A stretch of 64,000 bases of DNA from Adiantum capillus-veneris (GCA_014529385.2 CM043967.1:135107182-135171181), one strand, 5' to 3'; positions 12,129-24,503 are shown, numbered from the stretch's first letter. Notes: generated by a model not told the origin, from the letters alone. A program made the numbers and translations.

Positions 12129-12663
12129 AAACTGATTGTCCCTCAGAATGAGCTAACTCGGCTTGTTTAGCAAATAATACTGTAATCACAGACGATTACT
12201 TTCTTTGAAGAAGGGGGCATGTCACAAATTGCTGACATGTCAAGCCACTGAAGAACAGAGCCAACCTGCAAATCCCGACTAAGGGGCCTAAACCCTAAGA
12301 AGAAGCAACAGAAGAAGAAGAAGTCCTATAAACTTATGGACCCCGTCCGATGGGGCCCAGGGGACCTAAAGACATTAAAATTAAAGCGGGCCAAAACACA
12401 CACACACACACACACAGCGTAGAAGATGACGACGTTGCAGCTGTACGGACAGTCCACAAAACGCGTTGACATGCTGACGTGGCACCTGTACGGATTTCCG
12501 CAATTTACCTTGATAACGAGACAACTGTACGGTTTTCTGTAAATTGCGTTGGGTTGCTTTTGGAACCACATGCTTTTAAGTTTGAAGCTTTTCATGTAAC
12601 TGCTTTTCATGGCCAAGGGCCTTTAAATATGAGCCAAGGGCTCATTCTCTCGCATGCTCCGCG

Positions 12664-12868
12664 TGAGGTGCAGAGGATGGAGTATCGGCCTTGTACAAAT
12701 TTCAAGCAATATAAAGAAATATCGAAAGGGGCGCCAGGGTTTGGGACCAGTGCTCTCTCGGGGTGGAACTCCACCACTCCTTGTCTCGTGTGTCGTGCAC
12801 TCTCTCTTTCAGATCAGTGTTACTTGAAGTGCTAAAAGTATTCACCCTATTCTTTTCCGTTGGCACGT
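12664..12868 (+). repeat. diverged direct repeat, copy 2
   Basis: The partner of 11780-11972 in the same orientation, about 885 bp downstream. Confidence 0.6.
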
Positions 12869-13187
12869 CCTTTCTTACAGTTTGAATACTTCCCAATGAT
12901 ACCTCACACAATAGCTCATGCAAAGAGAGTAACTAGGTTGCTTTATTACATACCGAACGCACTATACGCATCTCTGCGTGTATGGATCGTTTTGTACGGC
13001 TTTTTTTCCAAAAAAAATCGTCGGCTACATGTGGTTTGCCTTTTTTCACAAGGAAATTGTAGGACTTTAGAGCCTCTCGATGTGTGATAAAGGGCTTTTT
13101 GAAGGCTCTGCAAAAAATTGAGTGCAAACTCAAGTACAAGGAGCACACTCCCTCGCTCCATTGCATAGAATTCATCAAGGTACATTC

Positions 13188-13188
<1 letters not shown>

Positions 13189-13276
<88 letters not shown>
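13189..13276. repeat. compound (TC)n(TG)n microsatellite
   Basis: About 25 TC units pass directly into about 19 TG units and stop exactly at the outer edge of the Gypsy-1 left LTR (TGAAACG at 13277). Confidence 0.97.
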
Positions 13277-13282
<6 letters not shown>

Positions 13283-13662
13283 GAATGAGGGGAGAGGATC
13301 CCCCGGCCACCCAAACCGCCTACAAACACGCGTCGGACGAACCACCCGACCATAGCCGCCATCCGGCAACTCCCCCGTGCTGGGGCCAGCGTCCGAGGAC
13401 GTAGGCGTGCACCTGCAAGACCGAGCGTCCCATACCACCCGGCCTCACCTCCTCAAGGTAACCTTGCGCACTCCTAGCCTCGCGGATTAACCACTGGCAC
13501 TCAGCTAGTGGGGTCGATAACTGTAATGAGGCCTTGGCCTCCCTTTTATAATAATGGCCGGCCACACTGGCAGGGTTCACACTACGTCCGCCCGGACACA
13601 AGACGCCCATCCCGACGGCATCTGGGCTAGATCCCCTCTCCTGTGATGAGCGAGACATAACA
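13277..13662 (-). repeat. Gypsy-1 3' LTR
   Basis: On the minus strand it starts TGTTATGTCTCGC and ends CGTTTCA. It aligns end to end with 24519-24899. Confidence 0.95.
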
Positions 13663-13678
13663 TACTTCCCCCCTTAAG
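13663..13678 (-). other. Gypsy-1 polypurine tract
   Basis: The minus strand reads CTTAAGGGGGGAAGTA immediately before the 3' LTR. This is the expected plus-strand primer position. Confidence 0.9.
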
Positions 13679-13712
13679 AACCATTGATGTCCTCATCAAT
13701 GAAGTGGGGATA

Positions 13713-14755
13713 CTAAGCCTTCAAAGCTCTTACAGGTTCCCAAGTAGCAAACCTTTCAGATTGACCCTTCCATTTAATTAAGTACTCGTCATAAGCATTT
13801 TGACGTGAATGACGGGTACGATGATCTAAAACTGCTTCTGGTTCTCGAGGAATATAATCAGTTTGCATATCTTGCCATACATTTTCCTCGATAGGCACAA
13901 CAACGTCGGCTTCGCCCAATTTCACTTTAAGGCGGCTGACATGAAACACTGGATGTACACTAACATCCGAAGGAAGAGCTAGTTTGTAGGCAACTTGGCC
14001 AATTTTCTTTGTGATAAAAAACGGACCACAATATCTAGTTGAAAGCTTATAATGCTTTCCTGTTCGCATAATCTTGGAATCCTTAGGTACCTTCAGATAG
14101 ACCCATTGTCCCACATCTAGAGTCCTTAAAGACCTCTTTTGATTAGCATAAGTAGTGACTCGATCACGAGCCGTTCTTATACTATCCTTAGCCAATTCGA
14201 ACATTTCTTCCATGTCATACAGGAAATCACGAGCTTGGCGTTCCTTGACATTCTCTAAGCCAATAGCAATTGGGGATTTAGGCTCGAATCCATACATCAA
14301 CATGAACGGGCTAAATCCAGTAGCAGAATGCTTGCTACTATTATAGGCAAACTCTAACTGTGGAAGATACCTGTCCCAATCAATTTGCCTGTGAGAGACA
14401 TAGGCTCTCAACATGTCTTCTAATGTCTGGTTCATCCTCTAAGTTTGTCCGTCCGACTCAGGATGATCAGAAGACGACATACTCAACTTCGTCTGAAGAT
14501 GAGCAAAGACATCTCGCCAAAACGGCCAGTGAACTTAGTATCCCGATCACTGACGATATCTTTTGGGAGACCATACAGCTTATAAAGTTGATCGACAAAT
14601 AAAACCGCCAACTCATGGCTTTTTACTGTCGACTTCGCCATTTTTATGAGTCTATAGACCACAACCAAAATAGCGTCATTGCCCCGACTAGTATTTGGCA
14701 AACCAACGATGAAGTCCATGGAAATACTTTGCCACTTGGCATCTGGGATTTCCAA
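13713..14755 (-). pseudogene. Gypsy-1 integrase with chromodomain, disrupted
   Basis: The upstream part (14483-14755) carries the start of the integrase catalytic core: WQSISMDFIVGLP with the first catalytic Asp, and IVSDRDTKF with the second. A frameshift near 14525 and an in-frame stop just before 14435 separate it from the downstream part (13713-14435). That part has the end of the core (RYLPQLEFAYNSSKHSATGFSPF), the GPF/Y region (STRYCGPFFITKKIGQVAYKL) and a chromodomain (YLIKWKGQ...TWEP). The chromodomain marks this lineage as a chromovirus; in that group it helps direct integration to heterochromatin. Inactive as it stands. Confidence 0.92.
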
Positions 14756-14800
14756 TGGGTGTAGCAGGCCAGCTTTTCTAAGGCGCTCTGCCTTATTGAC

Positions 14801-16106
14801 CTAACACTGAGCGCATCTCTTCACATAGCTCTCTATGTAAGAGCGCATCCTCGGCCAATAGAAATATCGCTTGACCAAAGCCAATGTTCTCTGGATGCCT
14901 GGGTGCCCAGCGCTGGGAACATCGTGGCATTCGCACAAAATTCTTTGTCGAATCTCATCGATTTCCGGCACGCAGACTTTACCATTTCGAAACAATAGTC
15001 CACCTCTAATGGAATATTGTCGTTGTCTCGTCTCTCCAGCACGACTCACTTGGGTCTCCGGACCACCCAAGCCTGTATGCAAGTCATGCCCCACTTCGAC
15101 CTCGTTCCATATCTTGCCAAAATGGCCATCAGAACGACATAGCCCTCGGAGAGAGAGAAATCCGTCGAGATTTCAGCCATAGACAAGGCATTAACCTCAG
15201 GAATCCTGCTGAGTGCATCGGCAACTCGATTGCTGGATCCTTTTCTATAACGGATCTCAAAGTCAAACTCTTGCATAAGCTCAACCCATCTAACCTTCCG
15301 GCCTCTGAGATCACCCTGATCACAGACATAGCGCAAGGAATGATGATCTGTCCATGCAACAAACGTAGAGCCATACAAGTAGTGCCGCCATTTTCTCAGG
15401 GCGTGGACTACAACGTAAAGCTCCTTTTCATGCATTGGATAACGCATCTCAGCGTCAAAAAGCTTCTTACTTTCAAACGCAACAGGACGTCCATCCTGGT
15501 ATAATGCCGCACCAATAGCATAATCACTAGCATCCATTTCAAGCACAAACGGTTTGCTAGGATCCACAATGTGTAATATTGGCACAGTAGTCACCAAGTG
15601 CTTTAGTGTCCGAAAGCTCTCGTCGAGACTCTCATTCCAGACAACAGGGAGATTACCTTTACGATGAGGACCCGAAGTCTTCGGCCCTTTCACCCCTCCT
15701 TTCAAAAGTGGCGTAAGCGGAGCAGCAACTTTAGAGTAATCCTTGATAAACTTGCGAAAAAATCCAGTAAAGCCTAAAAAGGACTTTACTTGGCGTACAT
15801 TCTTCACAATGGGTCAATTTCGCACTTTATCCAACTTTTTAGGGTCAACGCGAATTCCATCGCGAGTAATGATGTGACCCAAGTACAGAAGCTCTTTCTT
15901 AAAGAATTCACACTTAGAAGCCTTAGCGTAAAGCTTCTCGGTTCTCAGTACTTCGAGAACAGTGCGTATATGCACTAGGCGCTCAGGCAAACTTCGGCTG
16001 TAGATCAAGATATCATCGAGAAATACAACAACGAAGTTGCCCAAAAATGGTCTCAACAGATCATTCATCTGCTGCTGAAACGTAGTTGGAGCATTGGTCA
16101 AACCAA
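14801..16106 (-). pseudogene. Gypsy-1 RT palm, RNase H and H2C2 zinc finger, disrupted
   Basis: In coding order: the RT palm with FLDDILIYS as the catalytic box (15814-16106), the thumb (VRQVKSFLGFTGFFRKFI), RNase H (PFVLEMDASDYAIGAAL, then ALRKWRHYLYGS, then ADALSR) and the integrase zinc-binding domain (CHDVPSAGHPGIQRT...YVKRCAQC) ending at 14801. A stop near 15811 and a frameshift around 15050-15100 break the frame. The 5' end is cut at 16106 by the Copia insertion. The missing front half of RT continues at 21334. Confidence 0.93.
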
Positions 16107-16335
16107 TGTTGGAATTAGGGTTGCAGAGAAACACACACAGCTTGGAGAAGACGAAGGAAGCTCAAGGCACACAATAGAGAGTATGTTACTTAGTGTGCAA
16201 TGGAAAGATAGTTAGCCCTAGAGTGATGGGCGTATATACAATGCACGGGGGAAAAAAAACCTCCTAAAGAGGGAAAAAATGCCCCGGCGGTCCTAGTGTG
16301 TTCACACACATCACTACCACATGTATATGGTAACA
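16107..16335 (-). repeat. Copia-1 3' LTR
   Basis: Bounded on the plus strand by TGTTGGAATTAGGG and GGTAACA. Almost identical to 21101-21328. Confidence 0.97.
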
Positions 16336-16347
16336 AATCCCCCCTGG
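16336..16347 (-). other. Copia-1 polypurine tract
   Basis: The minus strand reads CCAGGGGGGATT directly before the 3' LTR. Confidence 0.85.
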
Positions 16348-16410
16348 AGTGATGCGGTGAACGAGAGCTGGCACATGAGTAAAGGGAAGTGCCATGCCCT
16401 GAGGACAGGA

Positions 16411-18014
16411 TCAGTCCACAAAGGGGAGTAAGCCCAAAGCTTTGCGGAAAGCTTCAAGCTTCTCACGAGACAATGCCTTTGTGAAAAGATCTGCAAGGTT
16501 GTCCTGTGTTGGCACATAAGCCAAGCTAATCTCTCCTGCTGAGAGCCTCTCCCTGACATAGTGGTAATGCACCTCAATGTGCTTTGTGCGAGCATGAAAA
16601 ACTGGGTTCCTCGCAACTGCCAATGCGCTCTGACTGTCAGTGTAGATAGTGTTGGCAGTGTCCTGTCCAACACCCAAGTCAGCCATAAGGCGTCTGAGCC
16701 ATACACACTCAACCGTAGCTGTGAAGACTGCCCTGTACTCAGCCTCACAACTCGAAGTGGCCACAGTAGGTTGCTTCTTGCTCAACCATGATATACATGA
16801 ACTGCCAAGCATGAAACAAAAACCACTTGTGGACACTCGCGTGTCAAAACAACCAGCCCAATCTGAGTCCGAAAAAGCATGTAAGTCTAGCGGCAATGAT
16901 CCCCCCTTGGGATAAAACAAGCCAAGATGTAAAGTGCCACTAAGGTAGCGGAAAATCCTCTTGACAGCCTGCCAATGCTTAGACCCTGGGCTATGCATAA
17001 ATCTGCTGACCTGCGAGACTGCAAACTGAATATCTGGCCTCGTGTTGCATACATAAATGAGGCAGCCAACAGCAGTTTGGTAAAGAGTGACACCAGCAGG
17101 ATCGCCAGCATCATGTAGACTCAACTTCAAACCTGTCTCCATGGGAGTGGCAATAGGTTTGCAATCCTCAAGTCCAAACTTACATAGCAATGTCTCTATG
17201 TAACTTTTCTGACACAAGGCAATACCACCATCACACTACTTAAACTGTATACCCAAGTAATGATGCAACAGCCCCAAATCTTTCATCTTGAAAGTAGCAT
17301 TCAAATCAGCCTTAAATTCAGCAATATGTCTCTCATTTGGTCCAGTGATCAGCAAATCATCAACATAAAGAACCACAATGAGAAGTACATCATCCTCACG
17401 CTTTACATACAATGTGCTTTCTGTTGGACTGTTACGAAAGCCTCGTTTAACCAAATGAGTGTCAGCTTTCTCATACCAAGCACGAGGAGATTGCTTCAAC
17501 CCATACAAAGCCTTCTTACATTTGCACACTTTGTCCTCTTGTCCTTTTATGACAAAACCGCGAGGCTGCGTTACATAAACTTCCTCAAATATGTCACCAT
17601 TCAAGAAAGCAGTGACAATGTCTGATTAATGTACATCCCAACCAAAATGAGCTGCCAATGCACATAGAAAACGCACAGTAGTCATACGACAAGTGGGAGC
17701 AAAAGTCTCTTCATAATCTATGTCTTTTTGTTGTGCATAACCCTTTGCAACAAGTCGAGCCTTATGGCGATCAATCTCACCATCCGGCTTGCGTTTCAAC
17801 TTGTAAACCCACTTCGTACCAATGGCCTTTTTGCCAGGAGGCAAATCACATAAAGTCCATGTGTCATTCTCTATAAGTGCATCATATTCTGATTTCATGG
17901 CAGCAATCCAATTTTCTGAATTCTGTGCTTCATCAAAAGACAGAGGCTCCTCAACATCATGTAAACTAGACACAGCCAAAGCATAACAATCTGATGCATA
18001 AGATGCATGGCGAG
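16411..18014 (-). pseudogene. Copia-1 reverse transcriptase and RNase H, disrupted
   Basis: Three open blocks in one frame, split by two stop codons. Block 1 (17626-18014) begins RT with ENDTWTLCDLPPGKKAIGTKWVYK. Block 2 (17236-17604) has YGLKQSPRAWYEK and the catalytic YVDDLLI box. Block 3 (16411-17217) carries the connection, then RNase H with SDSDWAGC, SCEAEYRA and IYTDSQSAL. The stops near 17623 (TAA) and 17233 (TAG) sit where related elements usually have glutamine, so each can be explained by one C-to-T change. The frame is offset from the upstream gag-integrase frame by a 41-bp duplication at 17974-18055. Confidence 0.94.
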
Positions 18015-18055
18015 AGCCAAAGCATAACAATCTGATGCATAAGATGCATGGCGAG
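17974..18055. repeat. 41-bp tandem duplication within copia pol
   Basis: The unit starting AGCCAAAGCATAACAATCTG occurs at 17974 and 18015 without differences I can see. As 41 is not a multiple of three, it shifts the reading frame between integrase and RT. Confidence 0.96.
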
Positions 18056-20738
18056 AGCCTGAACGAGTCCGACTAGATAAAGGTGCATCCAATTTACTGT
18101 CACGCAAAGTGTGCACCAGCCATTTTGGCATACCTCTAGCCTGCTCATTTTCAGCCCTTTCCTCATCAAGTACATCATGTACATCTGCATCAGTAATAGG
18201 CTGTTCTAAAACATTTTCAGAAACCCCCATAGGCTGTACATTTGCCTCATTGGAACTTACATTCGTATTTCCACCACTGAAAAGAGGCAACAAAGTGTCA
18301 TAAATGTCTTGTGAGCTTACATTACTGTCTCTAGTACATGACAGCAAGGGCTGAACAGAGTCTTCCACAAACACTACATCCCGTGAAACCAGAATACGTT
18401 TTGTTTGCGGATGATACAACCTGTAACCTTTGCATTCAGCACTATAACCAACAAAAATACATTTGACAGCCTTATCATCCAATTTTCTGCGCTGCACTTG
18501 TGGCACCAAAGCATATGCCAAACAGCCAAAAACACACATGTGCTCAATAGAAGGTTTTCTATCATGCCATGCTTCATATGGAGTAATAGACTGCAAAGCT
18601 TTCGTAGGACACCTGTTAAGTACATAAGTGGCACACATGATGGCCTCAAGCCAAAAAGAATGCGGCAAAGCTTGACTTTTGACCATACATCGTGCCATTT
18701 CCGTTAGTGACCTGTTTTTCCTCTTAGCAACACCATTTTGCTGAGGTGTATAAGGCACTGTACATTGGTGTTTTATCCCACGACTAGCCAGAAATGCATT
18801 AAATTCATGAGACATATACTCCCCCCCTCGATCGGAACGGAGGGTGCCCATAGTACATTTTGAGACATTTTCAGCCATAGCCAAAAATTGTTTGAAGCAC
18901 ATAAAAACTTCGGACTTCGCTTTAAGCGGAAATACCCATGCATGCCTGGAGTAATCATCAATGAAAGTCACGAAGTACAGGTAATTGCCCAAGGACGGAG
19001 TTTGCATGGGCCCACAAACATCACTATGCACAAGCTGCAACCTGCATGTGGCCCTAACTGAACCATCCTTTGGAAACTTAGAACGCTGCATTTTACCCAG
19101 AATACAGCCTTCACAAACATGTTTGACGGGTGCTTCAAGAGGCGGCAAAGAAGCAACCATATCATATTTTTGCAAACGCAGCAAACTGGCAAAATTCAGA
19201 TGACCAAAACGTGCATGCCAAAGTTTTGCATCTGAAATAGCCCTTGAATCTGCAACAGCATTTGCAAAATTTTGTCCACACTTGTCATACAAAGTGAGCT
19301 TATACAGCCCACGGCACAAAAGCCCAGATGCAACAATTTCATCACCAAAACTGAGATCATGAACTGTACATCTGTCATCCACAAATTTGACTACAAGTCC
19401 AAGTCTAGCAAGTGCGGATACAGACAAGAGATTCTTCTTGATCCCAGGTACATAAAGTGCATCAACAAGTGTGAAGGAACTGCCATTAGCAGCAATGAGC
19501 ACAATCTTTCCAACTCCCTGAACTGGATAAGAGGCGTTGTTGGCACAAGTGACTGAATTCCCATGAGGGATAGACTCGAGAGAGGTAAACAATTCACGAT
19601 GTGAGGTAATGTGGTTTGTAGCACCACTGTCGAAATACCACACATGTGAATCTGCAGCAACTGACAAGCATGCATCATGGACAGCAGGATTGTAAGTGCA
19701 CTCTGCGCTAAAAGCCCATTCTGCATCAACATCAGCATCACAATCTCCTTTCACAGAAGACTCAACAATGGCTGCATTTGTAGTGGAACCAGCATTTGCA
19801 GTGGAACCACCCTCTTTCTTCTTAGGCTCTTTGGCCTTCAACTTAGGACACGACTTGATCAAGTGATCATTGGCTTTACAATAATGGCAACGCATCTTCT
19901 TTTTGCCCTTATCACCAGAATTGCCAGACGAAGTGCTGCCACCAGAAGCATTAGGAACAGAATTTTTGCCACTCACAGCAGAACCATAAGAAGTGGCTGC
20001 ATTACTGTTACCACCCTTTCTTTGAGAAGCAATAAAAGCCTGTTCAACTGCACGCTGCCTAGTCCTGTCTTTTCTAGAAAGTGACTCTTGCAACAGCAAT
20101 GTGCATAATGCATCAAACTTGACAACTTCAGGATTTCCTTGGGTCATCAGTCTCCAAGTACTAGCAAAAGTCTGGTAGGAATCTAGTAAGGCATCAAGAA
20201 CAGTCTGCACAAGGGAACTGTCCGAAATGACTTCACCTGCAGAAATGAGTTGCTCATTGATATCCTTGACACTAGCAAGGAAAGTGTCCATATCATCTTC
20301 CTCATGCATAATCTTCGACTCTAGCTCTTTACGCAGCAAAGCAATTTTAGCCTCATTGCGGCTTGCATAAAGACCTGCTAGAATATCCCAAGCTTGTTTT
20401 GCAGATTTTGCTGAACGGATGTGAGGAATAATGGTGCGCTTCACAAACAATGCAATCAATGCATGAGCCTGCGCATCCTTAACATCCCAACGAGCTTGTT
20501 CTGCCGTAGGCAAAACAACTCTAACAGCTGCAATCCTTGCAGCAAGACCTGCAACATCCTCAACATCGCCTACATCTTCAGAACCAGGACGTACATCAAT
20601 GCCCTGCACAATGTTCCAGACACCTTTTGACACAAGAACATGTTGCATCATATAAGCCCACATAGGGTAGTTGTCCCCATCCAACCTGTCCTCAGCAGCA
20701 AACATCTTGAACACATCTGTGTTGTTGTTGTCAACCAT
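18015..20738 (-). pseudogene. Copia-1 gag, protease and integrase (open until the 41-bp duplication)
   Basis: A long open frame of over 900 codons starting at ATG 20738 (MVDNNNTDVF). A further in-frame ATG 20 codons upstream is less likely because gag similarity starts just after 20738. In order: a UBN2-type gag (RLDGDNYPMWAYMMQ), a CCHC zinc knuckle (CHYCKANDHLIKSC, near residue 300), an aspartic protease with WYFDSGATNHITS, a gag-pre-integrase HHCC region (LWHARFGHLN...CEGCILGK), and the integrase core (LVHSDVCGPM, FIDDYSRHAWV, LRSDRGGEY, PYTPQQNGVAKRKNRS) with all three acidic residues placed as expected. The frame then runs off at 17895 after the duplication. Confidence 0.95.
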
Positions 20739-21084
20739 GGTAAATACTGCACCTGATGTGAAAACTGCCCGAAAATAGGAGAAATGGAGCGGAAACAACT
20801 TGTGCTATATAGCACAAACCGTAGAAGACTATAAGGCACCTGTTATGCAGAAAACGGCACTGACAAAAAATCTGCACAAAATGACGAAATAGCATGTGCA
20901 GTACTACCTGTAGTGGAAACGGAGGCCGAAATGAGCCCAAATCAAAATTATGAGCAGACCGAGCTCTTTGAGCAATCCCAAAATATTTGTCGACCTGCGA
21001 ACGCTCGCCAAAGCTCACTGAAATCGGAGAAAGTGAGCAGGCGTGTGCTGGAGCAGCTGGCGACTAAGCCCGGGAGGACGTGAC

Positions 21085-21100
21085 CTGCTCTGATACCAAT
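21085..21100 (-). other. Copia-1 primer binding site
   Basis: The minus strand reads TTGGTATCAGAGCAGG next to the 5' LTR, the common plant site complementary to the 3' end of initiator methionine tRNA. Confidence 0.92.
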
Positions 21101-21328
21101 TGTTGGAATTAGGGTTGCAGAGAAACACACACAGCTTGGAGAAGACGAAGGAAGCTCAAGGCACACAATAGAGAGTATGTTACTTAGTGTGCAATGGAAA
21201 GATAGTTAGCCCTAGAGTGATGGGTGTATATACAATGCACGGGGAAAAAAACCTCCTAAAGAGGGAAAAAATTGCCCCGGCGGTCCTAGTGTGTTCACAC
21301 ACATCACTACCACATGTATATGGTAACA
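21101..21328 (-). repeat. Copia-1 5' LTR
   Basis: A 228-bp LTR with TG...CA ends, followed on the right by target duplication ACCAA. The copia promoter should lie here; no TATA box was assigned. Confidence 0.97.
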
Positions 21329-21333
21329 ACCAA

Positions 21334-22129
21334 AAGGCAAGACCAAAAACTCGTAGTGACCATAACGCGTATGGAAGCCTATCTTAGGAATATCTTCCAG
21401 TTTGATCTGTATCTGATGATAGCCTGATCACAAGTCTATCTTCGTAAAATGCAGTGCTCCATGGAGCCGATCTATCAAATCGTCCATGCAGATCGTCCAT
21501 GCACGGGAGGGGATACTTGTTCTTGACAGTGAGCTTATTCAAGCCCTTGTAATCCACGCAAAAGCGCATAGTGTTATCCTTCTTTAGAGAAAGTAACAAT
21601 GGCGCTCCCCACGGGGACTTACTTGGCCGAGCAAAACCCCTGTCGAGATAATCTTTCAGCTGCTGCCGCGCTGAATCTCGTCCTCTTCGGTTTTACTAAA
21701 CCGATAGGGTTGCTTTGAGAAGGGCTGACTACCAGCCACCAACTCAATGCCATGATCTACTCCTCTCGAATGCGGCAAGCCAGGAGGTAGATCATCAGGA
21801 AAAACATCCGCGAAATCAGTCATGATTCCTCGAATAAGGTTGGATTCGTCGGAATCCCCAAGTTCAACAAAAGAACATGAAACATTTTTACGAAATTCAG
21901 TGACAGAAGTACCAAGCACTAATGAATCAAACCAAGCAAACCAAGCAGATGGTACACATTGATAAAAGTCAACATCAGAAGACTTTATTTCTTTATACAT
22001 TTCCACAGCAGTAACAACTAGTATTGCAAAACCATTATTTACAGACTTCTGATTACAAAGCGACACAGATACATGAGGCATGTTCTGCTTAACAAAAACA
22101 AGAGAGTGATGTACATAGTCTATATACAA
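21334..22129 (-). pseudogene. Gypsy-1 reverse transcriptase, N-terminal half, disrupted
   Basis: Front half of RT, separated from its palm by the Copia insertion. The protease-RT linker reads FADVFPDDLPPGLPHSRGVD and is followed by KTEEDEIQR. A frameshift near 21660 follows. The fingers continue in another frame with MRFCVDYKGLNKLTVKNKYP (21384-21599). A short local duplication (GCAGATCGTCCATGCA region, about 21480-21505) breaks the frame again. Inactive. Confidence 0.92.
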
Positions 22130-23527
22130 TGAGTCTTATTTATCATAAAACCATGGAATTCCTAAAATAACATCTGCTCTGTCCAGGCGCATGATGTGGA
22201 AATCCAGATTCTCTTTGTAATCAGCCAGCTCGAGCGACAAGTCTCGAACCATCCGATTCCATACATCCGTATCCACGCCGCGAGCCATCTTCACGCGATA
22301 CTCATAGTCACTGTCCCGCGTCCGCAGGCTCAGTTTCTGCACCAATTTTGCATCCACAAAATTGTGTGAGCTTCCATTATCAAGGAGTACGATCACATCG
22401 TGACCATTGATCTTCCCGAGGAAACGAAGAAGATCGTGCTTATCAAACACTTTGGTGCTAAAAGTACAATTAGTGCATGAATTGTGCGCTAAATGATGGA
22501 TTTCAACTTGAACAATATCAGAGTTACCTAAGATCTCGTGAATCGGAACCGAAGGACAACCTTGCAGTTTCTGCGTCTTCTTCTTCTTGGGGCAATCCTT
22601 GATTTGGTGACCCGTCTGGCCACATCCGAAGCAAGCCCCTTTCTTCACTGCATAAACAAGTGAAGCATTTCTTGCTTTCTGCTTCTCCTGAGAAGATCTC
22701 GGCGGTGACTTGGACTTATGTTGGAATCGGGATCGCTTCCTCGAAGCACCCTCGCCGGATTGATGGTCTGCAGTTCTTTTCTTCTCATAATTCGCTCCAT
22801 TTATCAAATGGAACGTCCTGGCCTTTGCCGCTGCATCCTCGACATCAGTCGGGGCTTTATCCTTAATTAAGGCCCAACGGTAATCCTCATGCAATCCCAG
22901 AAGATACATGTGCACAACATGCGTAGAATCCACCTTGCAAAAGGTGAGCGCCTCTTTGAAAGCTGTCATATATTTATCAAAAGACAGAGTTTTCACTGAA
23001 AGACTCTGCAGTTTGGCATAAGCTTTCAAAGGGTCCATTTTGGTGAAATCCCTCTTGAATTTCACATAGAAATCAGCCCACGTCGTAGGCTTCTCTGTCA
23101 TGTCGCGCCACCAGGTAAGCGCCTTACTGCGCAAATAGAGAGGAATCGTCTAAATCCTCCGTTCATCATGCTCCCCATGGAGATCAAAATATGTGGTCCA
23201 CTGGTGCAGCCAGTTATTTATGGCCAATTCCGTACACTTCTTCTCTTCACCTGAGAAATTTGTAGTTTTGTACGGAATTGTGGCAGTCGGACCACCCTGC
23301 GAACGCCCAAAAGCAGCAATCTGCATCCGCAATTGCTGGAGATGGGTTTCCACCTCGGAAAAATGCGCAGTCGTCGATTGAGCCATATTTTCGAGAGTAG
23401 AAAGTCGGGAACTGAGGTCAAAACTCTGGAAAGTAGTTGTAATCCATGTATAGAGAGCGTGCGTGAATGGAATTTGGATGTTACCTGGCGTGTCGTCACG
23501 CTGCACACCTGAGCTGGAGGAATCCAT
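22130..23527 (-). pseudogene. Gypsy-1 gag and protease with in-frame stops
   Basis: Starts at ATG 23527 (MDSSSSGVQRDD). An N-terminal coiled region (residues about 40-75) is followed by the gag domain (NNWLHQWTTYFDLHGEHDE, then KALTWWRDM, then WADFYVKFKRDF) and a zinc knuckle CFGCGQTGHQIKDC. The protease core reads VIVLLDNGSSHNFVDAKLV and ends in DVILGIPWF. A stop at 23150 lies inside gag and another at 22136 lies between protease and RT, both in the frame of their neighbours. The protease active site reads Asp-Asn-Gly where Asp-Ser/Thr-Gly is usual. Confidence 0.93.
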
Positions 23528-24135
23528 GGCAGAGCGCGTGAAAAACTAGGAATTTCACGCAAAACCGGGCCTTTTCTGCACTTTTTGGTCCCGAAAAGTT
23601 TAAGTTCGAAGAGCTCCACGCGTCGGTGTGAGCGTCTGAAGGCAAGCAGGTGATGGCGGGAGCGCGGGAGCGCGGGAGCGCGAGCAGGTGAGAGAGAGGA
23701 AGCGCGAGAGAGAAGCAGAAGACTTGAGAAATGAGTTCTCTATAAGCTCTGCAAATGTCTATAAGTGAGTTTTTAATGAAGTACAGCTTTCAAACCTATG
23801 TTTTTAAAAACCCAAAATGTCCAGACCATACTTTATTAAAAAACTCAAGTGACCAAGTCACTTTTTAAAAAAAGGTCCGTGGTCATGTATTAAAACAAGG
23901 TACTTTAAAAAAAGCTCTAGCACTGGCTGAAAGAAAAAATCATACGCTGCTACAGCCGCAGATGCCGCGTGGAAAAAAAACCCACCCGTGCACCCAACGT
24001 GGGTGCGTGTGTTCACCACGCTCATGAGCGCCTAGTCGGAGCCAGCTTGCCATGCAAGAAAAAAGCCACGCTGGCTTCTATGGCGACCCCTTCCCTGCGC
24101 AGGCACTCACGCTGCAGACTCCTCCAGAGAGAGGT

Positions 24136-24181
<46 letters not shown>

Positions 24182-24503
24182 ACACACCACATATAGAAGA
24201 GGAGCAGAGAGAAAGATTAGAACTTGTATTCGCTGACTTTAGAGTAAATTCAGCAAATTAATGAGAGGTTTACTGATTTTCATGGAAGAACCAGAGAAAC
24301 AATAAAAAACCATCAATTCTCAACACTTTCACCTGCCAATTTGCTGATTTTTAATGCCGAACACTATTTTCTTGCCTGCAAACATGCTTTCGAGAAGAAA
24401 AGTAAGTAATTTCAGCAAATTAATCACTAAAAATTACGCGAACTCGAGGTTCCCTGACTCGAGCCGATCCGTAGGTGTGCACACGGTCCTTCATGCAGCC
24501 AAG
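23528..24503 (-). other. Gypsy-1 5' leader
   Basis: Untranslated sequence between primer site and gag. It contains a GCGGGA repeat (about 23655-23685) and a compound (TC)n(TG)n tract at 24139-24181. No gene is supported. Confidence 0.7.

Larger units (their letters stand above)
10968..13188. other. non-coding stretch with diverged duplicated segments
   Basis: No gene is recognised. A repeated CTGAAAACGCTAG motif occurs around 11118-11340. A (CA)n tract lies at 12396-12415. Two diverged direct repeats are listed separately. Confidence 0.4.
16107..21328 (-). mobile_element. Copia-1: young Ty1/copia element nested in Gypsy-1
   Basis: A 5.2-kb minus-strand element with near-identical LTRs of 229 and 228 bp, a 5-bp target duplication ACCAA (16102-16106 and 21329-21333), a primer site and a polypurine tract. 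Domain order is gag, protease, integrase, reverse transcriptase, RNase H, which defines Ty1/copia. It lies inside the RT gene of Gypsy-1 and is therefore younger. LTR differences are a few indels in A runs plus a substitution. Three coding lesions (a 41-bp duplication and two stops) mean this copy cannot make a complete polyprotein. Confidence 0.97.
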
